From assembly GCF_030518795.1 (NCBI RefSeq), contig NZ_CP130427.1, forward strand, positions 6,572,001 through 6,636,000: DNA of 64,000 nucleotides, read 5' to 3'. The notes below the pieces were generated by a model. That model saw only the letters and a program-made list of their open reading frames with translations. It was not told the DNA's origin and made no database searches. Below, piece by piece: positions 61,932 through 64,000 of this stretch (positions within the stretch are counted from its first letter, which is position 1; every line of letters begins with the position of its first letter). This DNA comes from Micromonospora sp. NBRC 110009 (lineage in GTDB: Bacteria > Actinomycetota > Actinomycetes > Mycobacteriales > Micromonosporaceae). The position numbers and the translations under genes are program-made.

Positions 61932-61981
61932 CTTGGCTGTACCGCTGGCCGTACAGCCAAGCACCGTCGACCTTCTGATCC
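61932..61981. repeat. att arm repeat, copy 2
   Basis: CTTGGCTGTACCGCTGGCCG (61932-61951), then TACAGCCAAG, then CTGATCC at 61975-61981. The first part is also a hairpin (CTTGGCTGTAC / GTACAGCCAAG). Its distance of 129 bases from the tRNA-derived TGG and of 43 bases to CTGATCC is the same as at 19768, so the two att regions are homologous. Confidence 0.65.
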
Positions 61982-62266
61982 GTAGATTCCCAAGACCATG
62001 TCTAGGCCGTCCGGTCCCGTCCGCCTGGTCCTGGTCCTCGGCCGCTCGACAACTCGATCGGTTCCGGTCCGTCCGGTCCAGTCCGCCCCACTGGCTCCCA
62101 CGGGTGGCTCCCACACTGTCAGCTTGGGAATCGCACAAGATCGGACCGACCTGCGGGGTGGCCGCTGTTCGGTTCGGTCCTGGATGGCCTGACCTGGCCC
62201 CCGGTGACACCCGCTTGTGGCCCGTCGGCGGCCCGGCAGCTTCGACTGTCGGTGGAGGCAGCGACT

Positions 62267-62704
62267 CAGCATCGCGACGAGCTCGGCCAGCCAGGCTGGA
62301 TCAGGTCGCTTACCGGTAAGGGTGAACGGCAGCGCGATGTTCTCTGCGGCGGTCAGCGACGGGATGAGGTTGAACGCCTGGAACACGAAGCCGAGCCGCG
62401 CGCGGCGCAGCAGCGTGCGGTCGCGCTCGGACAGTCCGGTGAGGTCGGTGTCTCCGACGAACACCCGGCCGGAGTCGATCGTGTCCAGGCCGGCGAGGGC
62501 GTGCACCAGCGTCGACTTACCGGATCCGCTGGGTCCCATGACGGCGGTGAATTGGCCGGCCGGGATGGTGACGCTCGCCCCGTCGAGGGCGCGGACGGCG
62601 GCGTCGCCGCTGCCGTAGGTCTTCATGACATCGATCGCGCGCGCCGCGATCCGCGGCGTGGCCTCGGGGGCCGGACTGAGTAGTGCTTGGTCGAGTGTGG
62701 GCAC
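62267..62704 (-). pseudogene. ABC transporter ATP-binding protein (LolD/MacB type), N-terminal part
   Basis: From ATG 62704 the sequence reads TPRIAARAIDVMKTYGSGDAAVRALDGASVTIPAGQFTAVMGPSGSGKSTLVHALAGLDTIDSGRVFVGDTDLTGLSERDRTLLRRARLGFVFQAFNLIPSLTAAENIALPFTLTGKRPDPAWLAELVAML. Walker A and the Q-loop are present. Similarity stops at about residue 146, before the signature and Walker B motifs, and the frame runs into the att region. The usual length is about 250 residues. The break suggests that the integrative element border replaced the 3' part and probably a following permease gene. Confidence 0.85.
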
Positions 62705-62847
62705 GGGTTCTCCTCGGGACGGTTGCCGCGTCGGCGGCGAGGCGGGGATGGAAGGCGGCGGGCGGGCAGACGGCGCCCGGGGTCGCTGTGGCGGTGGGGT
62801 GGTCGGCCGGCGATTTCGTCAGGTTGTGTGCCGAAGTGGCGACGGGG

Positions 62848-64000
62848 TCAGTGGTGGCCGCCCTGGCCGTGGCCGTGTCCGTGACCGGCGGTGCCGGCCT
62901 GGGCGTTGCCGCCGGGCACCGCGAGCAGGGTCAGCACGAACAGGGCGGCGAGGATGCCGGCGGTGGCATGGAAGGCGCGGGCGTAGCCGGTGATGAGCCC
63001 GGCGTGGGTGGTCAGGTCGCCGGCGACGGCGGTGAGCGCGGCGACGCCGAGCGCGGCGCCGATCTCGTGGCCGGTCATCATCAGTCCGGAGGCGAGCCCC
63101 GAGCGGTCGGCGGGCACGTCGCTCATCGCGGCGATGGAGATGGCCACGAACATCGGGCCGACCCCGGCGCCGACGAGCAGGAAGCCGGGCAGCACGTCGG
63201 CGGCGTAGGAGGTGCCACCGGCGTTGGCGGCCAGCAGCAGCACGCCGCCGGTCATCACGACCAGGCCGCCGAGGATCAGGAGGCGGGCGCCGAGCCGGCC
63301 GATGAGCTTGGACGCCGCGGTGGCGGCGACGGTGATCGCGGCGGCCAGCGGCAGGAACTCCAGCCCTGCGATGACCGGGGAGGCGTCGATGATGGACTGC
63401 AGGTACAGCGAGGACAGGAAGATCGCGCCGACGACGACGCCGGTGACGCCGGCCATCACGGCCGAGGCGGAGACCAGCGACCGGATCCGCCAGGTCGACG
63501 GCGGCACCAGCGGGTTGCCGCTGCGGTACTCGAGGCGGGTGAAGGCGGCCAGCAACGCCGCGGCGGCGACGAGCGCGATCCAAGTGCGCGGCGCTGTCCA
63601 GCCGGCCGAGCGGGTGGCTTCGATGCCGAACACCAGCGACAGCAGCCCGCCCACCAGGGTCAGGGCGCCGGGCAGGTCGAGCCGGCGCAGCGCTCGCTGC
63701 TGCTGCACGCCGCGGGCGACCGTCCGGATGGTGGCGACCAGGACCGCAATGCCGATCGGCACATTGATGAAGAACACCGCGCGCCAGTCCAGGGCGCTGG
63801 TCAGCGCGCCGCCGAAGAGGACGCCGGCGGCGATGCCGGTGCTGCCGATCGCGCCCCAGACGCCGAGCGCGGTCTGCCGCTGTCGTCCGGCGTAGGTGGT
63901 CATGATGATCGACAGCGCGGCGGGGGTGAGCAGCGCGGCGCCGGCGCCCTGCGCGGCGCGGGCCGCGATGAGCGTCAGCGCCGTCTGGGCGAACCCGCTG
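62848..64000 (-). CDS. DHA2-type MFS drug exporter (5' end outside window)
   Basis: The reading frame is open to the window edge, so at least 383 codons of the C-terminal part are here: FAQTALTLIAARAAQGAGAALLTPAALSIIMTTYAGRQRQTALGVWGAIGSTGIAAGVLFGGALTSALDWRAVFFINVPIGIAVLVA is the motif C and following region of 14-helix EmrB/QacA-type drug:H+ antiporters. At least ten further helices follow. The C-terminus ends in a His-rich tail (HGHGHGQGGHH) that may bind metal. It is followed by the truncated ABC ATPase gene in the same direction. Confidence 0.9.
   Translation of the reverse strand, partial: SGFAQTALTLIAARAAQGAGAALLTPAALSIIMTTYAGRQRQTALGVWGAIGSTGIAAGVLFGGALTSALDWRAVFFINVPIGIAVLVATIRTVARGVQQQRALRRLDLPGALTLVGGLLSLVFGIEATRSAGWTAPRTWIALVAAAALLAAFTRLEYRSGNPLVPPSTWRIRSLVSASAVMAGVTGVVVGAIFLSSLYLQSIIDASPVIAGLEFLPLAAAITVAATAASKLIGRLGARLLILGGLVVMTGGVLLLAANAGGTSYAADVLPGFLLVGAGVGPMFVAISIAAMSDVPADRSGLASGLMMTGHEIGAALGVAALTAVAGDLTTHAGLITGYARAFHATAGILAALFVLTLLAVPGGNAQAGTAGHGHGHGQGGHH

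Overview
The window is a 64 kb piece of a very GC-rich actinomycete chromosome. GTG starts, Shine-Dalgarno sites of GGAGG type, stop/start overlaps and several mycothiol-type (DinB / maleylpyruvate isomerase) proteins suggest Micromonosporaceae (Micromonospora-like). This is an inference from gene content and codon style; no 16S gene is present.

Layout. (1) 0.2-1 kb: decayed GntR and transposase fragments. (2) 1-15.4 kb: a purine-degradation locus. An aldehyde dehydrogenase abuts a truncated xdhC, followed by a MocA/MobA-like nucleotidyltransferase gene and pucR on the minus strand. Divergent from these is a tightly coupled plus-strand operon: uraD, uraH, uricase, xanthine dehydrogenase FAD and 2Fe-2S subunits, 8-oxoguanine deaminase, xanthine dehydrogenase Mo subunit, an HpcH/CitE-like aldolase, allantoinase and allantoicase. 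It would take xanthine and 8-oxoguanine through urate to ureidoglycolate plus urea. (3) 15.4-19.6 kb: IS110 and IS5 remnants around a small GntR-DeoC-PP2C-like operon with a DasR-type operator, then a GNAT gene. (4) 19.6-45.5 kb: a mosaic accessory region holding a two-component system with DUF6223, an ECF41 sigma factor with an NDH-2-like flavoprotein, many small hypothetical genes and four DinB/MDMPI-fold genes. Complete IS5, IS3 and IS4 elements have defined ends; IS481, IS110 and IS3 scraps and several frameshifted genes also occur. (5) 45.5-59.3 kb: a LacI-regulated peptide-type ABC import operon. It runs from the solute-binding protein through OppBCDF to a three-domain DUF885-SnoaL-RidA protein and a flavin monooxygenase-like enzyme. 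A divergent amidohydrolase gene has the same operator, and an XRE-cupin / TIGR04076 / LLM operon follows. (6) 59.5-64 kb: a decayed D-galactonate dehydratase, an MFS exporter, a decayed tyrosine integrase beside a tRNA-Lys 3'-half (att scar), a truncated ABC ATPase and the C-terminal part of a DHA2-family MFS exporter.

Two att scars 42 kb apart (tRNA-Arg(TCT) at 19.64 kb and tRNA-Lys(CTT) at 61.80 kb) share an identical internal geometry. They bracket most of the accessory DNA, suggesting repeated capture of integrative elements here. The most unusual items are the IS5-family element carrying a DinB passenger gene inside its inverted repeats, the long palindrome that this element interrupts, and the DUF885-SnoaL-RidA fusion operon with its matched LacI operators.
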